A DNA stretch of 64,000 nt from an uncultured Atopobiaceae bacterium (lineage in GTDB: Bacteria; Actinomycetota; Coriobacteriia; Coriobacteriales; Atopobiaceae). Shown here one piece after another: positions 49,181 through 56,212 of this stretch (the stretch's first letter is position 1; every line of letters starts with the position of its first letter). The notes under the pieces are model-generated. The model made no database searches. It had not been told where the DNA came from and was given only the letters and a program-made list of their open reading frames with translations. The translations under genes and the position numbers were made by a program. Where the stretch lies: NCBI GenBank assembly GCA_944320975.1, contig CALUJM010000005.1:1-64000 (forward strand). The letters are read 5' to 3'.

Positions 49181-50026
49181 ATGCCTGACCTCAGAATAGG
49201 CTGCCACCTCTCGACGGCGGACGGCTATGCCGCGATGGCGGACGACGCCGTCTCCATCGGCGCCACCACGTTCGCCTTCTTCACGCGCAACCCGCGCGGC
49301 GGCAACGCCCGCGAGCTGGACGAGAAGGACCTCGCCGCGTTTCTGGCCACGCTCGAGGAGCATGGGATCGGACCGCTCGTGGCGCACGCGCCCTACACCA
49401 TGAACCTCTGCTCCGCCAAACCCGAGACCGTCGAGTTCGCGCGCCGCGCGATGCGCGAGGACCTGGGGCGCATGGAGCGCCTGCCCGGCCACCTCTACAA
49501 CTTCCACCCCGGCAGCCACGTCAAGCAGGGCGCCGACGAGGGCATCCGCCTCATCTGCGAGGGCCTGAACGAGGTTCTGGTCCCGGGGCAGGCCACGACG
49601 GTGCTGCTGGAGACCATGGCGGGCAAGGGCACCGAGGTCGGGCGCAGCTTCGAGGAGCTCGCGCGCATCATCGACGGCGTGGACCACGACGAGCTGCTGG
49701 GGGTCTGCCTTGACACCTGCCACGTGGCCGACGCGGGATACGACATCGTGGGCGACCTCGGCAGCGTGCTCGACGAGTTCGACCGCGTGATCGGCCTGGA
49801 CCGCCTGCGCGCGCTGCACCTCAACGACTCGAAGAACCCCCTGGGCAGCCACAAGGACCGCCACGAGAGGATCGGCGCGGGGACGCTTGGGCTCGAGACC
49901 TTCCGCGCCGTGGTCCGCGAGCCGCGCCTGGCCGGGCTGCCGATGGTGCTGGAGACCCCGCAGGACGGGCTCGACGGCTGGGCGGCGGAGATCGCGCTGC
50001 TGCGTGGGATGGCCGCGGGGGAGTAG
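49181..50026 (+). CDS. nfo: Endonuclease IV (AP endonuclease)
   Basis: Base-excision repair of abasic sites. 281 residues from ATG 49181 (AAGGAGCGAAG upstream). TIM barrel with metal ligands in RIGCHLSTADGY, VAHAPYTMNLC, NFHPGSHVKQG, LLETMAGKGTE, GVCLDTCHVADAGYD, HLNDSKNPLGSHKDRHERIG and LETPQD. Complete. Confidence 0.94.
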   Translation: MPDLRIGCHLSTADGYAAMADDAVSIGATTFAFFTRNPRGGNARELDEKDLAAFLATLEEHGIGPLVAHAPYTMNLCSAKPETVEFARRAMREDLGRMERLPGHLYNFHPGSHVKQGADEGIRLICEGLNEVLVPGQATTVLLETMAGKGTEVGRSFEELARIIDGVDHDELLGVCLDTCHVADAGYDIVGDLGSVLDEFDRVIGLDRLRALHLNDSKNPLGSHKDRHERIGAGTLGLETFRAVVREPRLAGLPMVLETPQDGLDGWAAEIALLRGMAAGE

Positions 50027-50144
50027 CGGCCGCACGCCCTTCTCGGCCGGTCGCGGCCTCGTTGTTACGGCCCCAGGGCGGGGAGAACGGCCGCGGCGCC
50101 GCCCTTCTCGGCCGACACATCCGGGCGAGAAGGGCGTAAGGCCC

Positions 50145-50275
50145 GTATACTACCGACGACACACGACGGGAGGTCGGAAGATCAAATCCGACGCAGACAT
50201 CAGGTGGGCACCCGAAAAGGTTCAAGACGGAGCTCAAGAGAGGAGCATCTGGATTAAGACGGACTCAAAGGAGTA
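50145..50275 (+). pseudogene. Duplicated ABC-F leader with a short remnant reading frame
   Basis: GGCCCGTATACTA ... GGAGGTCGG here matches the leader of the ABC-F gene at 53788-53830, including TATACT and the ribosome-binding site. Where that gene has ATG, this copy has AAGATC. An in-register stretch of about 31 codons then runs to TAG at 50273-50275, with no usual start. It looks like a decayed gene start or a duplication scar. Not supported as an expressed gene. Confidence 0.35.
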
Positions 50276-50289
50276 GGAGTGCAGAGGTC

Positions 50290-51105
50290 TCAGGAGCTTG
50301 TGGCCATAATGTAGCCAATCTCGTTTCCGCGGGCGGTGGTAAATGCCCATCCAGACGGCTTCTTTACTGCGTCGGCATACTCCTCCAAGATATCGGGCAT
50401 GCGCACGGAAACTTCGACGTCACTATAGATGTGCCCCGCCCGGACCGACAACTCTCTCGATTCATTTGGCTGCAGCTCGTCGCCCCCGCCTATTCTTGTT
50501 TTGCCGTAGTTGTTGCCGGGAACGCCCGCATACACCTCCATCACGACATATGTATTAGGATCAACGATATTAGTTATCGGATCAACGTATTCACATCCGT
50601 CGGGTCCAACAAATTCACGCACGTTCCCGCTACGGTTGTTCTCGCCCATCATGTCCGCCATATCGCTCGGGTACAGGGGGCAGATCATGAGGGTAAACCC
50701 TGGCGCCTTCTTTCCCGACGTTGTGTTGTTGATAGTGACAGAGCAATCGGAGAAATCCATGTACAGACCGATGTATCCGGGCTTCCCGTCAGAGGAATCC
50801 GTCGTTATCGCAGGGTTTAGCGAGCAGTCTATCCGATAGCTGTACCCGTCATCATCCACATAATCGAACGAACCCACATAGGCCCCCTCAGTTGAAACGT
50901 CATCTGTTTCGGACGGCTTCGAGGTCACCGCATCATCGACTTGCTCTTTGGTTTCGCTGGCAGCGCCATTGTCACTACCGCTTTCAGCCATCGCTGACTG
51001 GCTGGGGAGGTCATCAGACCCATCGCATCCACCAAGAACAGCGCTAATCCCAAGAGCACTCAATCCAAGGAATGCTTTCCTCGTAATCGTTTTCGGCGTA
51101 TGCAT
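50290..51105 (-). CDS. Putative surface lipoprotein, unknown function
   Basis: 271 residues from ATG 51105; GGAGGG precedes it. N-terminal signal with KTITRKAF and a hydrophobic stretch ending in a lipobox LGGC, so the mature protein should be a lipid-anchored exported protein. A Ser/Glu/Asp-rich linker (about 30-75) leads to a beta-rich globular part with no family I recognise. DNA composition is clearly less GC-rich than the flanking genes, suggesting acquisition by transfer. Its promoter contains an 11-G tract (see separate entry). Located between nfo and a nested pair of insertion sequences. Confidence 0.75.
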   Translation of the reverse strand: MHTPKTITRKAFLGLSALGISAVLGGCDGSDDLPSQSAMAESGSDNGAASETKEQVDDAVTSKPSETDDVSTEGAYVGSFDYVDDDGYSYRIDCSLNPAITTDSSDGKPGYIGLYMDFSDCSVTINNTTSGKKAPGFTLMICPLYPSDMADMMGENNRSGNVREFVGPDGCEYVDPITNIVDPNTYVVMEVYAGVPGNNYGKTRIGGGDELQPNESRELSVRAGHIYSDVEVSVRMPDILEEYADAVKKPSGWAFTTARGNEIGYIMATSS

Positions 51106-51146
51106 GATCCCATCCCTCCAGATAGCTTCTGGCTCGTAATGAGAAA

Positions 51147-51176
51147 AGATTAGAATCACCCCCCCCCCCGAGTCAA
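51147..51176 (-). promoter_or_regulatory. Lipoprotein promoter with an 11-G tract between -35 and -10
   Basis: On the minus strand: TTGACT (51176-51171), C, eleven G (51169-51159), then TGATTCTAATCT. The -10 is TCTAAT (51154-51149, 16-bp spacer) or TAATCT (51152-51147, 18-bp spacer). Gain or loss of one G would move the spacer to or from 17 bp. This is the layout of known slipped-strand phase-variable promoters. Confidence 0.7.
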
Positions 51177-51242
51177 TAGTAAATTCTAAATAATGGCTAT
51201 ATTCATGTAATTAACGCTTTTAAACCACTTTGGAGATGGGGG

Positions 51243-52268
51243 TCACGCCGCGGCGCGCCTCCTCTCCCAGTAGCCCATGTCGTAGCGCGGCGCGGCGAAC
51301 AGCGCCCTCCTCGTCGTCCGGTAGCGGCCCGAGAGGCACAGGTCGCGCGCGGACTCCCGCGCCCCGCCCCCGCGCCTGCGCGCCCGCTCGAGCCAGCAGA
51401 ACCAGGCCAGGTAGAGCGGCGGCCTCCTGGTGGAGACGCCGTTCATCCGGCCGAGGAAGTCCTTGAGCCGGGCGTGCAGGGCGTTCACGCCGGAGAGCGC
51501 GGCGTTCGCCTCGTCGCCCGAGTGGTAGGCGAGGTGCTCGGCGTCCGCGCCCAGCGCCTCCTCGACCCCCGCGTAGGCCCAGTGCGCGTCGGTGGCCAGG
51601 ACCGACCCGTCGCCGATCCCGCCCTCGAGCATCTCGCGCACGCGCGCCTTGGTGGCGCGCCCGCGGCAGCAGACCTCGGCGAAGACGTCGCCGAGCGAGT
51701 TCTCGCCGGCGGGCACGCACACGCGCTCGCCGGAGACGCCGCCCATGGCCTCGCCGCCGTGCCGGTGGGCGGGCCTCGGCATCTCGAACGCGCCGCCGCC
51801 CGAGAGCGACTCGGGCGCCATCGTGCCGTCCACCTGCGCCTCGATCCCCTCGCCGCAGCGGAAGGGGCCGAGGGCCGCCGACATGGCCCCGCACGCCCTC
51901 ATGCGCATGAACCACGCCGCGGGCATGCTCACCGCGCAGCGCTCCGCGACGACGCGCGGCGGCGCGCCGTCGGCCATGCACGCCGCGAGCCCCTCCCACT
52001 GCCGGGGCGCGAGCTTCGACCGCGAGACCGGGCCGAGCGTCGAGGCGGTGAACGAGCGGCCGCAGCCTCGGCAGAGCCACCTCTGCCTGCCGCGCCCGTC
52101 CCGGCCGCGGCGGACGGCGGCGGGGCAGCCGCACCTCGGGCAGCGGCCGACCTCGCGGCCGGCGGCCGCCGCCCGGTCCTCCGCGACCATCCTCCTCAGC
52201 TCCTCGGCGGCCTCCGCCCTCTCGCCGGCGGTCATGCCGGCCAGCACATGCCTTACAATGTCCCTCAC
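51243..52268 (-). CDS. IS1595-family transposase (IS A)
   Basis: 341 residues from GTG 52268 (GGAGGG upstream). N-terminal zinc ribbon CPRCGCPAAVRRGRDGRGRQ...CRGCG; then an ISXO2-like DDE-type domain with Asp in EAQVDGTM and VLATDAHWAY. C-terminal NALHARLKDFLGRMNGVSTR is typical of this family. Intact reading frame, but the element's right terminal repeat is broken by IS B. Confidence 0.85.
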   Translation of the reverse strand: MRDIVRHVLAGMTAGERAEAAEELRRMVAEDRAAAAGREVGRCPRCGCPAAVRRGRDGRGRQRWLCRGCGRSFTASTLGPVSRSKLAPRQWEGLAACMADGAPPRVVAERCAVSMPAAWFMRMRACGAMSAALGPFRCGEGIEAQVDGTMAPESLSGGGAFEMPRPAHRHGGEAMGGVSGERVCVPAGENSLGDVFAEVCCRGRATKARVREMLEGGIGDGSVLATDAHWAYAGVEEALGADAEHLAYHSGDEANAALSGVNALHARLKDFLGRMNGVSTRRPPLYLAWFCWLERARRRGGGARESARDLCLSGRYRTTRRALFAAPRYDMGYWERRRAAA

Positions 52269-52440
52269 GGGCCCTCCGGTCGTCGATCGTTCCTGGCAGA
52301 ACCATCGTATCGGAGGGCCCGGACACTTAGCGAAGGCCGGTCATCTCCAAAGTGGTTTATCTAACAGTCTAGAACTTGGGTGATAGGCGGAACCGCCACC
52401 GGGCCCCGTGGTATCCTCTTCCCAGCCAAGCATAGAATTT

Positions 52441-52499
52441 GCCCGAGCGCCCACCCGGATCTATTTTTGGCGACATTCCCTCCGGGTGGGCGTTCGGGC
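52441..52499 (+). terminator. Hairpin between IS B end and its transposase
   Basis: Stem of 19 bp (GCCCGAGCGCCCACCCGGA and complement, one G-T pair) with a 21-nt loop containing TATTTTTGG. It sits just before the transposase start, as in IS elements that block transcription or translation entering from outside. Confidence 0.6.
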
Positions 52500-52516
52500 G
52501 GATGGGAAGATTCGCC

Positions 52517-53488
52517 ATGGGAGCCACGAACCCCTACTCGGGGCTCGTCGGCGGCCTGTCCGCCGGCGAGCTCGAGCTTCTGCGCGACGCCGTCGAGGAG
52601 CGCAGGCTCAGGGAGGGGCTGGGCTTCGGCGCGCTCGCCGAGGCCGCCGAACTCTACAGGCCGGCCCCGCCGTGCCCTTCCTGCGGGGAGCCCTCTCCCT
52701 GGAGGGACGGGCGCGCCCCGTCGGGCGTCCGGAGGTGGCGCTGCCCGTCGTGCGGGGCGAGGTTCACCTCGCTCTCCGGCACCGTGCTGGAGAACTGCAA
52801 GAAGCCCCTCGCGACCTGGGTCGACTTCATCAGGCTCACCCTGTTCGCCGTGCCGCTGGACGCCTGCGCCGAGGCGTGCCGGATAACGCACCAGACGGCC
52901 TGGGAGTGGCGCCACCGCCTGCTCGCCGCGGTCGACGGCTACCAGGGCCGCATCGTCCTGCGCGGCCGCGTCTGGATCGACGAGGCGTACGTCAACGACA
53001 CCGACCTCTCCCACGGCTACGGCCAGGCGCGCAAGCGCGGCCTCTCGAGGCAGAAGCTCTGCATCGCGGTCGGCATCGACGCGCGCAAGGAGCCCGTGGC
53101 GGTCGTCTGCGGGCACGGCAAGCCGTCCACGAAGCGCATCAAGGAGGCTCTCGGCGGCCACCTCGCGGAGGGCGCGGTCGTCGTCCACGACCGCGAGAAG
53201 GCGCACAACGGCCTGATCAGGGAGGCGGGGTGCGGGAGCGAGTCGTACAAGGCGGACGTGCGCGACCCCGTCTACCTCGAGAAGATGGCCCTGGTGAACA
53301 ACCTCTGCTCGTGGATCAAGCGCTACCTGTGGCGGTTCACGGGCATGGACCCGGCAAACCTGCAGTCCTACCTCAACCTCTACGTGTACCTGTTCCGGGT
53401 CAAGCGCGACGACGAGAAGTGGCCCAAGCTGGAAAGGGTGGTCCGCCACATGCTCATGACCGGCGCGCGTTTTCGCAGCTCGACGTAG
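52517..53488 (+). CDS. IS1595-family transposase (IS B)
   Basis: 323 residues from ATG 52517 (GGGAAG upstream; ATG 52502 and TTG 52439 are in-frame alternatives, the last inside the hairpin). Zinc ribbon CPSCGEPSPW...CPSCGARF, helix-turn-helix-like LDACAEACRITHQTAWEWRH, then the catalytic domain with Asp in RVWIDEAYVNDT and VVVHDREKAHNG and the final NNLCSWIKRYLWRFTGMD. Intact; both ends of this IS are present, so it may still be active. Confidence 0.88.
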   Translation: MGATNPYSGLVGGLSAGELELLRDAVEERRLREGLGFGALAEAAELYRPAPPCPSCGEPSPWRDGRAPSGVRRWRCPSCGARFTSLSGTVLENCKKPLATWVDFIRLTLFAVPLDACAEACRITHQTAWEWRHRLLAAVDGYQGRIVLRGRVWIDEAYVNDTDLSHGYGQARKRGLSRQKLCIAVGIDARKEPVAVVCGHGKPSTKRIKEALGGHLAEGAVVVHDREKAHNGLIREAGCGSESYKADVRDPVYLEKMALVNNLCSWIKRYLWRFTGMDPANLQSYLNLYVYLFRVKRDDEKWPKLERVVRHMLMTGARFRSST

Positions 53489-53653
53489 GAGGCTCATCAC
53501 CCAAGTTCTAGACTGTCAGAGTGGTTTAAAAGCGTTATGTAATTAATTATTATTCTCAGTGTCAGCTGTTTCGTTCCAAGATATAGCTGGGCTTGCCCCA
53601 CGCTCTTCTGCTTGACGCGTCCTTCTCGGCACGTCCTTCTCGACCGGTCGCGG

Positions 53654-53748
53654 CGTTACCTACTTCAAAACCATGTAGCAACGGGCGTCCAGCACCGGTA
53701 TTTCTCGCCGGGACCCCCATTGCTACATGCTTTTGAAGTCGGTAATCG
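53654..53748. repeat. Inverted repeat element, about 95 bp, family F
   Basis: Imperfect arms of about 28 bp (TACTTCAAAACCATGTAGCA and TGCTACATGCTTTTGAAGTC) with an interior containing TATTTCTCGCCGGG. Similar in size to 21351-21446 and 49019-49116. Lies in the leader of the ABC-F gene. Confidence 0.75.
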
Positions 53749-53830
53749 CATGGCCTCCGCCCGTCGCGCGCCGAGCGAGAAGAACGCGCGGCCCGTATAC
53801 TATCCACGGGACAAGACTCAGGAGGTCGGC

Positions 53831-55651
53831 ATGGGAATCCTCATCGGCCTCGAGCACGTGGGCCACGAGTGGCCCGGCAAGCGCGTGCTCGAGGACCAGA
53901 CCATAGGCATCAACGAGGGCGATCGCATCGGCATCGTCGGGCGCAACGGCGACGGCAAGTCCACGCTGCTGGAGATCGTGGGCCACGTGCTCGCGCCGGA
54001 CGCGGGCACCGTGACCTGGCGACGCAACCTCTCCGTGGGCTACCTCGGCCAGGCTGACCAGCTCTCCGACGCCGACCCCGTGCGCCGCGCGATCTTCGGC
54101 GACGTGCCGGACTACACCTGGGCCTCGGACGCGCGCATCCGCGCGATCCTGGACGAGCTCGTGGGCGACCTCGACCTCGACGGCGCCGTGGGCGAGCTCT
54201 CCGGCGGGCAGCGCCGCCGCGTGGACCTCTGCCGCGTGCTGTGCCACACCTGGGACGTCGTCCTCATGGACGAGCCCACCAACCATCTGGACCTCGCGGC
54301 CATCGAGTGGCTGGCCGAGCACCTGCGCCGCCGCTGGCCGACGGGGGAGGGCGCGCTGCTGGTGGTCACGCACGACCGCTGGTTCCTTGACGAGGTCTGC
54401 GAGAGCATGTGGGAGGTCCACGACCGCCGCATCGAGCCCTTCGAGGGAGGCTACTCCGCCTACATCCAGCAGCGCGTCGAGCGCGAGCGCCAGGCCGCCG
54501 TCATGGAGGAGCGCCGGCAGAACACCCTGCGCAAGGAGCTCAACTGGCTCGCGCACGGGGCCAAGGCGCGCACGAGCAAGCCCAAGTTCCGCGTCGAGGC
54601 GGCCCGCGCGCTCATCGCAAACGACCCGCCGCTCAGAAACCCGCTCGAGCTCAAGCGCCTCGCCGTGAGCCGCCTGGGCAAGCAGGTCATCGAGATGTCC
54701 CACGTGAGCTTTGCCTACCCGGGCGGTCCCGCCGTGATCGAGGACGTGGACTGGCTCATCGGCCCCGGCGACCGCTACGGCATCCTCGGCGCCAACGGCG
54801 CAGGCAAGTCCACGCTGCTCGCGCTCATGACGGGCGCGCTCGAGCCCACGTCGGGCACCGTGAAGATCGGCGCGTCGGTGCGCTTTGGCTTCATGAGCCA
54901 GCACCTCGACGCGCTGGGCGAGAAGGACGACTGGCGCGTGCTGGAGGTCCTCGGCCGCTACAAGCGCAGCTACCTCGTGGGCGGCAAGATGCAGAGCCCC
55001 ACGCAGCTCATCGAGCGGCTGGGCTTTGAGCAGCGCGAGCTGCAGAACTTCATCCGCGACCTCTCCGGCGGGCAGCGCCGCCGCCTGGCGCTTCTGTGCG
55101 TCATCCTGGAGGAGCCCAACGTGCTCGTGCTCGACGAGCCGGGCAACGACCTCGACACCGACATGCTCGCCGTGATGGAGGACCTGCTCGACAGCTGGCC
55201 GGGAACGCTGCTGGTGGTGAGCCACGACCGCTACCTCATGGAGCGCGTGACCGACGACCAGTTTGCGCTGCTGGACGGACACGTGCGCCACGTGCCCGGC
55301 GGCGTTGACGAGTACCTGAGGCTGCTTGCGGCGGCCGAGAAGGACGCGGGGTCGGCGGGCCCTGCGCCGGCGGTCGCGGCGGCGGTTACGGGTTCTTCTC
55401 GCCCCGCCGAAACCGGGCTCACCAACCAGGAGCGGCGCGAGCTCAAGAAGCGCTTCGACGCGGTGGCTCGCCGGCTGGAGAAGACCGCCGGCGACCCCGA
55501 CCGGCTGCGCGCGGAGATGGGCACCGTAGACGCGAGCGACTACGCAGCGCTGATGGCCGCGCAGGAGGCGCTCGACGCGTGCCTCGCGGAGCGCGCCGCG
55601 CTCGAGGACGAATGGCTGGAGCTGGCGGAGCGCCTCGGGATCGACGTGTAG
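53831..55651 (+). CDS. ABC-F family ATPase, second paralogue
   Basis: 606 residues from ATG 53831; GGAGGT upstream and TATACT at 53796-53801. Two ABC domains: Walker A GIVGRNGDGKSTL (about residue 37) and [13 protein letters not shown] (about 318), signatures LSGGQRRR twice, Walker [12 protein letters not shown] and VLDEPGNDLD. Linker with basic residues between them (RQNTLRKELNWLAHGAKART), and an Ala-rich C-terminal coiled coil. Resembles the Uup group. Distinct from the paralogue at 31987; ribosome-associated function is inferred from the family. Confidence 0.9.
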   Translation: MGILIGLEHVGHEWPGKRVLEDQTIGINEGDRIGIVGRNGDGKSTLLEIVGHVLAPDAGTVTWRRNLSVGYLGQADQLSDADPVRRAIFGDVPDYTWASDARIRAILDELVGDLDLDGAVGELSGGQRRRVDLCRVLCHTWDVVLMDEPTNHLDLAAIEWLAEHLRRRWPTGEGALLVVTHDRWFLDEVCESMWEVHDRRIEPFEGGYSAYIQQRVERERQAAVMEERRQNTLRKELNWLAHGAKARTSKPKFRVEAARALIANDPPLRNPLELKRLAVSRLGKQVIEMSHVSFAYPGGPAVIEDVDWLIGPGDRYGILGANGAGKSTLLALMTGALEPTSGTVKIGASVRFGFMSQHLDALGEKDDWRVLEVLGRYKRSYLVGGKMQSPTQLIERLGFEQRELQNFIRDLSGGQRRRLALLCVILEEPNVLVLDEPGNDLDTDMLAVMEDLLDSWPGTLLVVSHDRYLMERVTDDQFALLDGHVRHVPGGVDEYLRLLAAAEKDAGSAGPAPAVAAAVTGSSRPAETGLTNQERRELKKRFDAVARRLEKTAGDPDRLRAEMGTVDASDYAALMAAQEALDACLAERAALEDEWLELAERLGIDV

Positions 55652-55848
55652 GGGACGCCGTGCTGCCCGGGGCGGCCCGCACTTCTCGCCCGCCGCATCC
55701 AGTGCGGGCCGGCGCGCACTTGACGCGCGCACTTCTCGCCATATGCCGAGAAGGACCGCGCACTCGACGCGCCTCGGAGCCAGAACGGCCCGCACTCGAT
55801 GCCCGCACTCACGAGTGCGCGCGAGAAGCACGGGCGAGCCCGCGAACA

Positions 55849-55913
55849 CGAGCGTGCCGTGCGGGCCGGTTTTGCCGGCCCCGTGCCCGATTCTGCCCCA
55901 CACGGCACGCTCG
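55849..55913. repeat. Family-C inverted repeat
   Basis: CGAGCGTGCCGTGCGGG and an inverse copy ending CACGGCACGCTCG, with an inner hairpin GCCGGTTTTGCCGGC. Preceded by a tract rich in GCACTTCTCG and CGCACTC words from about 55678. Confidence 0.65.
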
Positions 55914-55948
55914 CCGCGAGGAGCCTGCGCCTGATAACGAGAGGCGTT

Positions 55949-56018
55949 GTTCTCCGCGAAATTCTGGCAGTCCGAAGCCGTTGTTAACGTACCAAACTGC
56001 TAGTTTTTCGCGGAGAAC
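55949..56018. repeat. Inverted repeat GTTCTCCGCGAAA
   Basis: 13-bp exact arms at 55949-55961 and 56006-56018 around an AT-richer interior. Followed by GTGAGAAGAACG. Confidence 0.65.
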
Positions 56019-56050
56019 CTTCGGGGTGAGAAGAACGGCCCCCACTGCAT

Positions 56051-56122
56051 CGTCGAGTAAGAGAAATATGCGAAAACGGGGCCCGATCGGGCCCCGTTTT
56101 CGCATATTTCTCTTACTCGACG
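56051..56122. repeat. Perfect 72-bp palindrome (family D)
   Basis: The two 36-bp halves are exact complements with no loop; the centre is GGGCCCGATCGGGCCC and the outer part CGTCGAGTAAGAG. It lies between two converging genes and could terminate both; perfect loopless palindromes are normally unstable. With the two preceding repeats it fills the 55652-56212 gap; no gene is seen there. Confidence 0.9.
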
Positions 56123-56212
56123 CCGGGCGTCAGCCTCGGCAGGCGGGAATATCGGGCCGGCTGCGGACGGTTTTGGGTATCGGAAACGTCCGGGACCGGC
56201 CCGGTATCGGCG

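Larger units (their letters stand above)
52360..53520. mobile_element. IS1595-type insertion sequence B, nested in IS A
   Basis: 1161 bp with 25-bp terminal repeats starting TCTAACAGTCTAGAACTTGG on the left and TCTGACAG.. (inverse) on the right, one mismatch. Flanked by an 8-bp target duplication GTGGTTTA (52352-52359 and 53521-53528), which is part of the right terminal repeat of IS A. Terminal repeats and transposase differ from IS A, so these are two distinct elements. Confidence 0.93.
51213..53536. mobile_element. IS1595-type insertion sequence A, interrupted by IS B
   Basis: Left end AACGCTTTTAAACCACTTTG... at 51213; right end is the exact inverse, now split between 52359 and 53529-53536 by the second IS. 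Terminal repeats are 26 bp and perfect once IS B and one target copy are removed; the element alone is 1155 bp. Flanked by an 8-bp target duplication ATGTAATT at 51205-51212 and 53537-53544. Contains one transposase gene on the minus strand. Confidence 0.93.

Noticed and set aside
50179..50275. Real small gene of about 31 codons starting at ATC
   Set aside because: ATC starts are very rare and no homologous product is recognised; better described as a remnant after a duplicated leader.
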